DNA of 64,000 bases from Gordonia araii NBRC 100433 (GTDB lineage: Bacteria > Actinomycetota > Actinomycetes > Mycobacteriales > Mycobacteriaceae). The notes beneath the pieces are model-generated. The model had not been told where the DNA came from, made no database searches, and was given only the letters and a program-made list of their open reading frames with translations. Positions 8,691-16,930 of this stretch are shown piece after piece. The stretch covers positions 62,001 through 126,000 of the forward strand of contig NZ_BAEE01000061.1 in NCBI RefSeq assembly GCF_000241265.1, given 5' to 3'. The first letter of the stretch is position 1. Each line of letters begins with the position of its first letter. Position numbers and translations under genes: made by a program.

Positions 8691-9098
8691 GTGACCAATC
8701 TTCGTCAGTGCTGCCGCCCGGCCTGTTCGCGCCCGGCCGTGGCGACGCTGACCTACGACTACGCCGGTTCGACGGCGGTGATCGGTCCACTCGCACGGGC
8801 TTCGGAGCCGCATTCGTGGGATCTGTGCGCCGAGCACGCCGACCGGATCACGGTGCCGCGCGGGTGGGAGATCATGCGTTCGGTGAGCGGCTTCGGCGCA
8901 CCGCCGGAAGAGCAGGAACTCACCGCACTCGCCGAGGCGGTACGCGAATCGGTGGCGGTCGGATCGGAGCCGCTCGACGGCTTCGACGACCTGCCGCCGC
9001 GCCCCTCGGTGGCCCCCTCGCGACGGGAAGCCGCGACGTCGACGCGTCCGCGGCCCGGTCGGCGCGGGCATTTGCGCGTCCTGCCCGACGTGGACTGA
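8691..9098 (+). CDS. DUF3499 protein (Rv3258c-like)
   Basis: A 135-residue conserved actinobacterial protein. The N-terminal half carries cysteines and a histidine suited to zinc binding (CCRPACSRPA near residues 7-16, then WDLCAEHADR), followed by VPRGWEIMR. The C-terminal part is low-complexity and basic. Function is unknown. It keeps the conserved position between whiB2 and the manA region. GTG 8691 is chosen from the -10 spacing and the conserved start. Confidence 0.88.
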   Translation: MTNLRQCCRPACSRPAVATLTYDYAGSTAVIGPLARASEPHSWDLCAEHADRITVPRGWEIMRSVSGFGAPPEEQELTALAEAVRESVAVGSEPLDGFDDLPPRPSVAPSRREAATSTRPRPGRRGHLRVLPDVD

Positions 9099-9130
9099 GC
9101 CGCGCGCGCCCACGGCGCGGCGGTGATGGA

Positions 9131-9136
9131 TACGCT
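9131..9136 (+). promoter_or_regulatory. Leaderless-type -10 box (TACGCT)
   Basis: TACGCT ends 6 bp before the ATG of the TobH-like gene. Confidence 0.4.
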
Positions 9137-9142
9137 AGAGGC

Positions 9143-10249
9143 ATGCGCACCACACAGGTGGACCTCGACGACCCGAGCAGTCTCATCGATGCCGACGTCG
9201 ATGGTCTGCTGCACGCCGCCGCGCGCGCCGGCGCACAGGTGCGGGCCGTCGCCGAGGCGGTTCGCGAAGGCGTGATCGAGCCGCTGTCGGCCCTGCGCCC
9301 GCGCAGCGTAGTGATCGTGACCGGCGCCTCGGTGGCGGCGGCCCAGGCGGCGCGATTCGTTGTCGCCCACAGCGCCGCACGGCTCGACGTTCCGCTGGTG
9401 TCCGCACCGGCGCTGCCCGGCTGGATCGGCCCGCTGGACGTCGTTGTGCTGGTGGGCGACGACGCCGGGGATCTGGCCCTCGCCGATGCCGCGTCGCGGG
9501 CGTCTCGCCGTCACGCCGAGTTCGTCGTCGTCGCGCCCGTGGAAGGTCCGCTGGCCAGCGCGGTGGGCGGGCGTGGCATGGATCTGTCGCCACGGATCCA
9601 GGTGCCCGAGCAGTTCCGCTTCGTCGGGCAGGTCGCCGCGCTCGTCGCGGTGTGCCAGGGGCTCAAGCAGGTTCGCTACATCGGCGGGGATCTGGATCTG
9701 GAGCTCCTCGCCGACGCCCTCGACGCCGAGGCCGCCCGCAACCATCCGTCCCAGGACGCCTACGGTGCGCCCGCCAAGACGCTGGCGGAGCGGTTCCGCA
9801 CCGCGACACCGGTGCTCAGCGGCGACAGCCCGGCCGGCGACGCGCTCGCCGCGCGCACGGCTAGCACGCTATTCGCCGTCGGCGGAGTGCCCGCCGCCGC
9901 CGTCGACCTCGCCGCCGCCATGACCCAGCTTCTGCGCGACCGGGGCGGGTCGGCGAGCGACGCCCTCTTCCACGACCCCGAGATCGACGGGCCGTTGCCG
10001 CAGCGCGCGCGGCTGCACGTCCTGAGCACCCCGGTCCAGCAGTGGCAGGCGCGCCGACGCGTCGCCGCCCTCCCCGACGCCGAGGTTCTCGTCGGCTCGG
10101 CACCCGACGAGGCGACGCCGGAGGGTGCTTCAGCGGCAGGTGCGACCGGAGCGGTCGACGACGGTGCGTCGGCGCTGCTCACCTACCTGGTCCTGGCTGC
10201 TCGGCTGGAAATGGCAGCGGTGTATGCCGCGCTGCTGGGGACGCGGTAG
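9143..10249 (+). CDS. TobH-like SIS-type sugar isomerase domain protein (Rv3256c-like)
   Basis: A 368-residue alanine-rich protein with a nucleotide-binding-like core (SVVIVTGASVAAAQAA; LDVVVLVGDDAGD) and a C-terminal half resembling the phosphosugar isomerase (SIS) fold of bifunctional phosphoglucose/phosphomannose isomerases. It sits immediately before manA, as Rv3256c does, and ends 2 bp before the manA GTG. Mycobacterial neighbours include manB (phosphomannomutase) on the other side; that gene is missing here. Enzymatic activity is not demonstrated for the family as far as I know. Confidence 0.8.
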   Translation: MRTTQVDLDDPSSLIDADVDGLLHAAARAGAQVRAVAEAVREGVIEPLSALRPRSVVIVTGASVAAAQAARFVVAHSAARLDVPLVSAPALPGWIGPLDVVVLVGDDAGDLALADAASRASRRHAEFVVVAPVEGPLASAVGGRGMDLSPRIQVPEQFRFVGQVAALVAVCQGLKQVRYIGGDLDLELLADALDAEAARNHPSQDAYGAPAKTLAERFRTATPVLSGDSPAGDALAARTASTLFAVGGVPAAAVDLAAAMTQLLRDRGGSASDALFHDPEIDGPLPQRARLHVLSTPVQQWQARRRVAALPDAEVLVGSAPDEATPEGASAAGATGAVDDGASALLTYLVLAARLEMAAVYAALLGTR

Positions 10250-10251
10250 CG

Positions 10252-11511
10252 GTGCAATTGCTCGAAGGGCTCATCCGCCCGTATGCCTGGGGGTCGCGCA
10301 CCTCCATCGCGACGATCCGCGGCCTGCCGACGCCGTCCGCGCACCCGGAGGCGGAACTCTGGTTCGGTGCCCACCCGGCCGGCCAGGCGCAGTGCCTCGA
10401 CGACCACGGGCGGCCCGACCACTCGCTCCTGGCAGAGATCGAGGCCGATCCGCTCGCCGCGCTAGGCCAGCCGGTGATCGACGAGTTCGGCGTGCGGCTG
10501 CCCTACCTGCTCAAGGTTCTGGCCGCCGACGAGCCGCTGTCCCTGCAGGCCCACCCGAGCGCCGAGCAGGCTGCCGAGGGCTTCGCGCGGGAGAACGCGG
10601 CCGGAATCCGCATCGACGCGCCCGAGCGCAACTATCGCGATCCCTGGCACAAGCCGGAAGTGATCGTGGCGATGACGCCCTTCGACGCGCTCGCCGGCTT
10701 CCGGGACGCCGGACGGACGGTCGAGCTGCTCCGCGAGCTGTCGCTGCCCGCCCTGGACCCGTACTTGGGGATGATCGCGGGCCAACCCGATTGCCACGGG
10801 CTGCGGGCGCTGTTCACGACGTGGATCACCCTGCCCGAGGCCGTGCTCGCCGAACTGGTGCCCGCCGTGATCGATGCCGCGGTCGCCGTCCTGGCCGCCG
10901 GGCCGACCGAGTTCGACGCCGAGTTGCGCACGTTGCTCGAACTGGGGGAGGCCTACCCGCGCGATCCGGGCGTGCTCGCGTCGTTGCTGCTCAACCGCAT
11001 CCACCTCGAGCCCGGGCAGGCGCTCTATCTGGCGGCGGGGAATCTGCACGCCTATCTGCGCGGCACCGGCATCGAGGTGATGGCGAACTCCGACAACGTG
11101 CTGCGCGGGGGTCTCACGCCCAAGCACATCGACGTTCCCGAGCTGCTGCGCGTCCTGGACTTCGCGCCCGTGCAGCCGGTGCAGCTGTCGCCGGAGGTGA
11201 CGACGTTGGGCGCCGAACGGATCTACGTGACGCCCGCGCCGGAGTTCCGGATCTCGCGGGTCGAGCTCGACGGAACCGGCATGCACCAGCCCTCGACGAT
11301 CTCCTTCGACATGCCGGGTCCGCAGATCCTGGCGGTCACCTCGGGCCGCATCGAAGTCCGCGGCGGTGGCGAGGTCATCACCGCGTCCTCCGGCCAGGCC
11401 GTGTGGCTCGCCGACGGCGATCCCGACGTCATCGTCGCGGTCGCCTCGTCGAAGGGGACCTTCTTTCGTGCGCGCGTGCCACTCGGCGCCGAGGCCGACC
11501 GGGCGGAGTAG
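10252..11511 (+). CDS. manA: Mannose-6-phosphate isomerase, class I
   Basis: Interconverts fructose-6-phosphate and mannose-6-phosphate, feeding GDP-mannose for lipoarabinomannan and mannosylated glycolipids. The 419-residue cupin enzyme has RPYAWGS, the zinc-site QAHPS motif (LSLQAHPSAEQA), the NYRDPWHKPE segment (His and Glu ligands), and LAAGNLHAYLRGTGIEVMAN. The start is GTG at 10252, 2 bp after the TobH-like stop, so the two are an operon. The convergent eccE-like gene ends 4 bp downstream. Confidence 0.95.
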   Translation: MQLLEGLIRPYAWGSRTSIATIRGLPTPSAHPEAELWFGAHPAGQAQCLDDHGRPDHSLLAEIEADPLAALGQPVIDEFGVRLPYLLKVLAADEPLSLQAHPSAEQAAEGFARENAAGIRIDAPERNYRDPWHKPEVIVAMTPFDALAGFRDAGRTVELLRELSLPALDPYLGMIAGQPDCHGLRALFTTWITLPEAVLAELVPAVIDAAVAVLAAGPTEFDAELRTLLELGEAYPRDPGVLASLLLNRIHLEPGQALYLAAGNLHAYLRGTGIEVMANSDNVLRGGLTPKHIDVPELLRVLDFAPVQPVQLSPEVTTLGAERIYVTPAPEFRISRVELDGTGMHQPSTISFDMPGPQILAVTSGRIEVRGGGEVITASSGQAVWLADGDPDVIVAVASSKGTFFRARVPLGAEADRAE

Positions 11512-11515
11512 ACGT

Positions 11516-13003
11516 CTACCGCACCGCGGCCAGGTCGCGCTCTGGTGCGGCGGCGACGGTGGCGACGTCGAAGCCGGCTCCGGGCAGGGCGACGGCCACG
11601 CTGGAAGGATCCTCGGACGTGCAGTCGATCCGTGCCCACGTGGTCGCGGCCGCGTCCTGTTCGACGGGGACGCCCGAGCCGGCTCGCGTGAGCCGGAAGC
11701 GATACGGAGCGTCGGGTTCGGGCGTGGATTCGTCGAACAGGTCGACCTCGATGAGCGCGGCCCGCGATCCGGGTACGACGGCGCCGAGCGCGAATACGCA
11801 AGGGTCGTCGATTCTCGTCAGCAGATGCTGCCAGCGCGCTGGTACGGCGGTGTGCACGCTGATCGCCGCGCCCGCGGCGATGCAGCGACCGAGCAGCAGA
11901 CCGGCCTGCCATTGGCCTCCGGCGAATTCGACGGGGTGGCGGGCCGAGGAGAACAGCGGAAGGGTAACGGCCCGCCCCGCCGGGTCGGCACCGATGATGG
12001 GGCCGTCGTCGCCTACCCGGAACCGCCAGTGCCGCAGGCATTCCGAACCTGCGGGCAGCTCGGGCGTGCCGGCGAGCGATGCGCCGCCCGGCAGCCGGGA
12101 GTGCAGCGCGGCGAGTTGGCGCTTCGGCAGCGGATCCATCGCGGCAGCGGACGAACGCAACACCCGTCCGACCCCGGGTATCTCGGTCGTGCCGAACAAC
12201 CCGTGAAGTCGTGGCGCCGAAACGGGGCCGGTCAGGCGGAGGATCGTCGTGGTGGATACGGCGTCGTCGGCCGCGACCGCCGCGAGGGCGGCCGGCGAGC
12301 AGTCCGGGCGCAGCGCGAAAGTGCGCCAGACGACCCCAGACGAACTGACACCGTTCGGTCCGGCCTGTACGTCGAGCGGGAAGCTCTCCCGCCCGTCGCG
12401 GGGGAACAGCCGCGGCCCGACCAGGTGATCGGTGTGCTCGGCGAGGTGATCGGCGCTGCACACCGTTGCGCGCATACCGTGCGCGGCGAGTCGCGCCGCC
12501 AGGCGGCGCGTCATGACGGTGGCGGCGCGCAGCGCGAACCCCGCACCGGAGGGCGATGAGCCGGATCCCTCGTTTCGCGGCCGCGCGTACAAGTCCGTGA
12601 CAGGGATCCGGAGCACGGCAACCACCCGTCGGACTGCGGCGATCGGCAGCGGTCCCAGCGTCGCGCGGTAGGCCGAGGCGAGTGGGCCCGCCCCGCAGTA
12701 GCGGTGCTCGGTCACCACCAGGTCCACCTCGACCGGCACCGGACAGGATCGTCGGAAGTCTTGCAGGACAGCAAGATTCACGGTGCAATCGTCGCCGGTC
12801 AGCGCCTCGGACCCGCCGGCTTCGTGGACGCGCGGTGCGGGTCGCGGGTGATCGAGCCGAACGACGGTGACCAGACACCGGCCGTCCCAGCGCATCCCGA
12901 CCGGTGGGCCGCCGAGCCGGTTCGGGTCGACGCTATCGTCGGCGTCGAAGGCGCACGGTAGCGACAGTTCGGCGGTGCGGACGGCAAGAGATGTGCGACG
13001 CAC
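11516..13003 (-). CDS. eccE: Type VII secretion protein EccE-like, without N-terminal membrane segments
   Basis: A 495-residue protein resembling EccE, the peripheral subunit of the ESX membrane complex: VGMRWDGRCLVTVVRL near the N-terminus, LDYARP-type LYARPR segment, WRTFALRPD and later SECLRHWRFRVGDDG followed by a P-loop-like LPLFSSARHPVEF region. Typical EccE begins with two membrane helices; none is visible here even if upstream codons are included. GTG 13003 is chosen because GGGGGA precedes it by 6 bp. It is divergent from eccB. Identification rests on pattern memory and the eccB neighbour, so EccE is likely rather than certain. Confidence 0.75.
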   Translation of the reverse strand: MRRTSLAVRTAELSLPCAFDADDSVDPNRLGGPPVGMRWDGRCLVTVVRLDHPRPAPRVHEAGGSEALTGDDCTVNLAVLQDFRRSCPVPVEVDLVVTEHRYCGAGPLASAYRATLGPLPIAAVRRVVAVLRIPVTDLYARPRNEGSGSSPSGAGFALRAATVMTRRLAARLAAHGMRATVCSADHLAEHTDHLVGPRLFPRDGRESFPLDVQAGPNGVSSSGVVWRTFALRPDCSPAALAAVAADDAVSTTTILRLTGPVSAPRLHGLFGTTEIPGVGRVLRSSAAAMDPLPKRQLAALHSRLPGGASLAGTPELPAGSECLRHWRFRVGDDGPIIGADPAGRAVTLPLFSSARHPVEFAGGQWQAGLLLGRCIAAGAAISVHTAVPARWQHLLTRIDDPCVFALGAVVPGSRAALIEVDLFDESTPEPDAPYRFRLTRAGSGVPVEQDAAATTWARIDCTSEDPSSVAVALPGAGFDVATVAAAPERDLAAVR

Positions 13004-13235
13004 GGCGATTCCCCCGATTCGATGCGTTGGGCCACGCGGCCCCCCGGCGGCGTGTGCAGGTGCGACGCTAGCGCAGCGGCGGAATCGCTGCTGCGGAATC
13101 AGCGGTTGAGCCATTCGCCGCATTCGCCTGCGTGCGACGGCGCCACATGCGAGAGTGTCATCGGCGCCGCAACGTCATGCGGACCGATTCGGGGGAGTCT
13201 GGTCCGCGTCGGCGCCGAGTCGGAGTGGGGGTCCG

Positions 13236-14678
13236 ATGGTCAGGCAATTGACGACGCGCGCCCAGGTGAGCGGATATCGCTTCCTGTTGCAGCGCGCCGA
13301 ACACATGCTGGTGCGCCGCGATGCGCGGATGCTGCACGACCCGATGCGCGCACAACGGCAGTCGATCACCGTCGGGCTGGTTCTCGCCGTGCTCATCGCG
13401 GCGGGGAGCGGCGTGTACGGGCTGATCCGGCCGGTCGGCTCGGTGGCCGACGCGCCGATCGTGCTCAACCGTTCCGACGGCGGGCTCTTCGTCGTCGTCG
13501 ACCGCACAGCGCACCCGGCGCTCAACCTGGCGTCGGCGAGGCTGATCGTGGGCGAAGCGGCGACGCCCAAGACGGTGTCGGCGGCCGCGCTGCGCGATCT
13601 GCCCCGCGGGCCGACGCTGGGGATCATCGGTGCGCCGAACGCGCTGGGGACGGGCGCGGCGACGGCGTGGACGGTGTGTGACGCCGCCGAATCCGGGGTG
13701 TCTGCCGACGTGGCGGGCGACCGTGCCGAGCCGCCCGCCCGCACGGCGGTCGTGGTCGGGGACGGCAGCGAGGCGGCCGGCCTGCGCGCCGCCGAGAACG
13801 CCGGGATGGTGGCGGCGGTCGGGGGAGAGGTCTACCTCGTGTACCGGCTCGGCAGCGGAATGGCGGCGCGCACTGTGCGCGCCCGGGTCGATACGTCGTC
13901 GTCGGCAGTACGGCGTGCGCTGCGCCTGGACGACGCGCCGGTGCGCGGCCTCTCGTCCGGGATGGCCAACGCGATCGAGGAGGTGGAGCCGCTGACCGTA
14001 CCGACGATTCCGGAAAGCGGCAGACCCGGAGCGCTCGGGCTGGCGGCCGGAACGGTGTTCGCCGTGCCGGGGCTCGACGGTCGCGCCGACCATTTCGTCG
14101 CTCTCGCCGACGGTGTTCAGCGCCTCACGGGGACGGCGGCGGAGATGCTCCGGTTCGCCGCAGCGTCGTCGCCGACCCAGATTCCGACGGTGTCGCCCGC
14201 GCGAGCGGCCACCGCGCCGATCGTCGAGCGGGTGCGCGTCGAGCACTTCCCCGACCGCGCGCCGCATCTGCTCGACGCGGTGCAGGCGCCGGTCGTCTGC
14301 CAGCACTGGCACCGTCGTCCGGGTGCGCCTGCCGCCACGACAGCCCTGCTGGCCGGACACCGCATCCCGGGCGGGCGGCCGGTGATCCCGGTGGGAGCCG
14401 ACGGCCCCGGGCCCGGCCTCGACGAGGTGCGCGTCGCACCGGGGACGACCAGCGATGTCCGCGCGACCGGGATGGATCCGCGCAGCTCCCGCCGCCACGG
14501 TCGGTTCTTGGTCAGTGACACCGGCATCAGGTACTCGGTCGCCGACGACCGGGCCGCCGCCGTGCTCGGTCTCGGCGACCCCGGCCTGGCGCCCTGGCCG
14601 ATCGTCGGCCTGTTGCCCGCCGGACCCGAGCTATCTCGGGCTCAGGCGCTCGTGGCGCACGGCCGGTTCGACCAGTAG
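13236..14678 (+). CDS. eccB: Type VII secretion protein EccB
   Basis: A 480-residue single-pass membrane protein with the conserved EccB cytosolic start (TTRAQVSGYRFLLQRAEHML), a membrane helix at about 44-65 (ITVGLVLAVLIAAGSGVYG) and a periplasmic domain beginning with GLIRPVGSV. The C-terminal core segment (FLVSDTGIRYSV, VLGLGD, PWPIVGLLP) is intact. EccB is the periplasmic scaffold of the ESX channel. No eccC, eccD, mycP or WXG100 gene accompanies it here; the only companion is the divergent eccE-like gene. Confidence 0.92.
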   Translation: MVRQLTTRAQVSGYRFLLQRAEHMLVRRDARMLHDPMRAQRQSITVGLVLAVLIAAGSGVYGLIRPVGSVADAPIVLNRSDGGLFVVVDRTAHPALNLASARLIVGEAATPKTVSAAALRDLPRGPTLGIIGAPNALGTGAATAWTVCDAAESGVSADVAGDRAEPPARTAVVVGDGSEAAGLRAAENAGMVAAVGGEVYLVYRLGSGMAARTVRARVDTSSSAVRRALRLDDAPVRGLSSGMANAIEEVEPLTVPTIPESGRPGALGLAAGTVFAVPGLDGRADHFVALADGVQRLTGTAAEMLRFAAASSPTQIPTVSPARAATAPIVERVRVEHFPDRAPHLLDAVQAPVVCQHWHRRPGAPAATTALLAGHRIPGGRPVIPVGADGPGPGLDEVRVAPGTTSDVRATGMDPRSSRRHGRFLVSDTGIRYSVADDRAAAVLGLGDPGLAPWPIVGLLPAGPELSRAQALVAHGRFDQ

Positions 14679-14689
14679 CGGGGGCTTCG

Positions 14690-15316
14690 TCAGGAACACG
14701 TCTTGGCCAGTGCGATGACGAGTTCCTCCCACTGCTGGGTGATCTCGGCGGCGCTGAGTCCTTCGGCCTCGGTGAGGAACAGCACCGCGTCGGCGTGCAG
14801 CGGAGCCTCGATGGCCAGGGCCACGACCTCCGGGCGCGCTACGCCGAGTTCGATCAACAGCATGCGCACGTGCGTGGTGGTCGCCATGACGACCGGCATG
14901 GTGAATCGTTGGGGGCCTTCGGAGGCGAGTGCTTCGGCGAGGATGTCGCGGTGGGCCAGGGTGTGCTCGAGGCGCGCCCGGCCGTAGGCGAGCAGGCGGT
15001 CCAGCGGCGGTGCGCCGGGCCCGAGCGGCGGGGGGCCGAAGAGAAAGCCGTGCTGCAGCCGCTTCTCGTCGTGGTCGACGAGGGCGCGCATCAGGCCGGT
15101 GCGGCTGCCGAACCGGCGGAACACCGTCCCCTTGCCGACCCCGGCGGCCTGGGCGACCTCCTCCATCGTGATCGCCGCGGCGCCTCGTTCGGCGACGAGC
15201 TGCGCGGCGGCGTCGAGCAGCCGGACCCGATTCGCGGCAGCATCGGCCCGCTCGTCGCGCCCGGCCAGCAGGTCGCTGCCGACGAGCGGGATCCCGTCAT
15301 CGTCACCGCTGTTCAC
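14690..15316 (-). CDS. TetR-family transcriptional regulator (Rv3055-like)
   Basis: A 208-residue regulator with an N-terminal helix-turn-helix domain (AANRVRLLDAAAQLVAERG, ITMEEVAQAAGVGKGTVFRRF at about residues 25-70) and a divergent ligand-binding half ending in a helical tail. It is divergent from the FMN-reductase gene, the arrangement of Rv3055/Rv3054c, so that gene is the probable target. I saw no clean palindrome in the 66-bp spacer. Start GTG 15316 is the first in-frame codon before the conserved domain; upstream alternatives read into unrelated sequence. Confidence 0.9.
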   Translation of the reverse strand: MNSGDDDGIPLVGSDLLAGRDERADAAANRVRLLDAAAQLVAERGAAAITMEEVAQAAGVGKGTVFRRFGSRTGLMRALVDHDEKRLQHGFLFGPPPLGPGAPPLDRLLAYGRARLEHTLAHRDILAEALASEGPQRFTMPVVMATTTHVRMLLIELGVARPEVVALAIEAPLHADAVLFLTEAEGLSAAEITQQWEELVIALAKTCS

Positions 15317-15382
15317 AGTGATGAGGGTAACGGTTCGCCCAAAGCGGGCAGATTTTCCGAATGATCGGCGTTGGGTCCGATT

Positions 15383-15961
15383 ATGAGCCGCAAACCCGTC
15401 ATCGCCGTGCTGGTCGGCAGTCTCCGGACCCGATCGATCAATCGACAGCTCGCCCGGATAGCCGTCGACAACGCCCCCGAGGGGGTGGTGGTCAAGATCG
15501 TCGACGGTCTGGGCGAGTTGCCCTTCTACAACGCCGACGCCGACCCGAGTACCTCCGACGGCGTCGGTGCGCGACTCGACGGCCGGGTCGCGGCGCTGCG
15601 GGCGGAGGTGGAGGCCGCCGACGGGGTGTTGCTGGTGACTCCGGAGTACAACGGTTCTCTCCCCGCCGCGCTCAAGAACGCGCTCGACTGGTTGTCGCGG
15701 CCGTACGGGGCCGGCGCGCTGATCGGGAAACCCGTCGGGATCATCGGCGCCTCGCTGGCCCGCGGGGCGGGGGAGCGGATGCGCACCGACGCGGTGAAGG
15801 TCGTCGGCGTCGCGGGCGGGCACATCGTCGAGGACGTGCGCGTCGCGCTGCGGACGAGCGAACTCGGCGAGCGCGGAGTGGCCGACGAGGAGATTGTGAG
15901 CCAGGTCACCGAGGCCGTGGAAGTCCTCGCCGACGCGATCGAGGCGCGCGCGGCCGTCTGA
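15383..15961 (+). CDS. NADPH-dependent FMN reductase-family flavoprotein (Rv3054c-like)
   Basis: A 192-residue flavodoxin-like reductase. It has the FMN phosphate loop GSLRTRSINRQLA near the start, DGVLLVTPEYNGSLPAALKNALDWLSRP (cited by its parts VTPEYNGSLPA and LKNALDWLSRP), and KPVGIIGASLARGAGERM. Members reduce FMN, quinones or azo compounds. It precedes nrdH by 195 bp and is preceded by the divergent TetR gene, as in mycobacteria; its physiological substrate is unknown. Confidence 0.93.
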   Translation: MSRKPVIAVLVGSLRTRSINRQLARIAVDNAPEGVVVKIVDGLGELPFYNADADPSTSDGVGARLDGRVAALRAEVEAADGVLLVTPEYNGSLPAALKNALDWLSRPYGAGALIGKPVGIIGASLARGAGERMRTDAVKVVGVAGGHIVEDVRVALRTSELGERGVADEEIVSQVTEAVEVLADAIEARAAV

Positions 15962-16067
15962 ACGTCGCCGCGGGACACCCCTTCGGGCGACACGCCGAAC
16001 ACACCGTGACACGCCGAGAATTTGTGATCGTGTAGGCCTGCGACCAGCGAGTTTCATAAATGTAATT

Positions 16068-16114
16068 CACAACTTCTAGTGTTGGCTGGCAATGTCAGAC
16101 ACAAGGTGTAGTGT
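16068..16114 (+). promoter_or_regulatory. Tandem NrdR boxes upstream of nrdH
   Basis: CACAACTTCTAGTGT (16068-16082) and CACAAGGTGTAGTGT (16100-16114) are 32 bp apart start to start. This fits paired NrdR boxes, typically three helical turns apart, that bind the ATP/dATP-sensing repressor NrdR. The same pair, same spacing, lies before nrdF. Confidence 0.75.
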
Positions 16115-16155
16115 TCGGGGTACCCCAAACGACATCGATGGAATTCGGAGCAGCT

Positions 16156-16395
16156 ATGGCTATCACCGTCTACACCAAGCCGGCTTGCGTTCAGTGCAAC
16201 GCGACCTACAAAGCTCTGGACAAGGCTGGCGTGACCTATGACGTCGTCGACATCTCGGAGGACTCCGAGGCGCGCGACTACGTCATGGCGCTGGGTTACC
16301 TGCAGGCTCCCGTCGTCGTCGCCGGGGACGAGCACTGGTCGGGTTTCCGTCCGGATCGCATCAAGGCGCTCGCCGGCGCAGCAGCCACCGCATAG
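16156..16395 (+). CDS. nrdH: NrdH-redoxin, electron donor for class Ib ribonucleotide reductase
   Basis: A 79-residue glutaredoxin-like protein that re-reduces NrdE, itself reduced by thioredoxin reductase. The redox motif C-V-Q-C is at residues 11-14, followed by the family's YKALDKAG helix, and the C-terminal WSGFRPDRI signature of NrdH. First gene of nrdH-nrdI-nrdE. Two NrdR boxes lie 42-88 bp upstream of its ATG. Confidence 0.97.
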   Translation: MAITVYTKPACVQCNATYKALDKAGVTYDVVDISEDSEARDYVMALGYLQAPVVVAGDEHWSGFRPDRIKALAGAAATA

Positions 16396-16408
16396 CCGAG
16401 GTGGGATC

Positions 16409-16846
16409 GTGTCGCTGTCAGTCGTCTACTTCTCGTCGGTGTCGGAGAACACGCACCGATTCGTCGAGAAGCTGGGCCTGCCCGCGGTGCGGATCCCCGT
16501 CCACGACCGGGCGGAGCCGCTGACCGTCGACGAGCCTTACGTGCTGATCACGCCGACCTACGGCGGCGGGCGCAGCGCCACGGCGACGGGCGGGGGCTAT
16601 GTGCCCAAGCAAGTCATCCGATTCCTGAACGACCACCACAACCGCTCGTTGATCCGCGGCGTCATCGCCGCGGGCAACACCAACTTCGGCGAGGAGTTCG
16701 GCATGGCGGGCGAGATCGTCGCACACAAGTGCGGCGTCCCGTTCCTCTACCGATTCGAACTCATGGGTACCGCCGACGACGTGGAGCGCGTCCGCGACGG
16801 GTTGGCCCGGTTCGCCAGAACCGCCGACGAGGTGCTGGCGACCTAG
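16409..16846 (+). CDS. nrdI: Flavodoxin NrdI, activator of the NrdF manganese cofactor
   Basis: A 145-residue flavodoxin-like protein. It carries [16 protein letters not shown] (FMN phosphate loop), LITPTYGGG and [10 protein letters not shown], typical of NrdI, which supplies superoxide to assemble the Mn(III)2-tyrosyl radical of NrdF. The start is GTG at 16409, 13 bp after nrdH. Confidence 0.96.
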   Translation: MSLSVVYFSSVSENTHRFVEKLGLPAVRIPVHDRAEPLTVDEPYVLITPTYGGGRSATATGGGYVPKQVIRFLNDHHNRSLIRGVIAAGNTNFGEEFGMAGEIVAHKCGVPFLYRFELMGTADDVERVRDGLARFARTADEVLAT

Positions 16847-16930
16847 TCGCCCGGTCCGCCTCCATCGAAGAAGTGTGTCGGCAGTCGCCGATGAAGAACC
16901 CCCATTCAGTCCAGATCTGCACTACCAGGA

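Noticed and set aside
13004-13235. Small WXG100 (Esx) gene between eccE and eccB
   Set aside because: The 232-bp spacer has no frame of ~95 codons with a central WXG.
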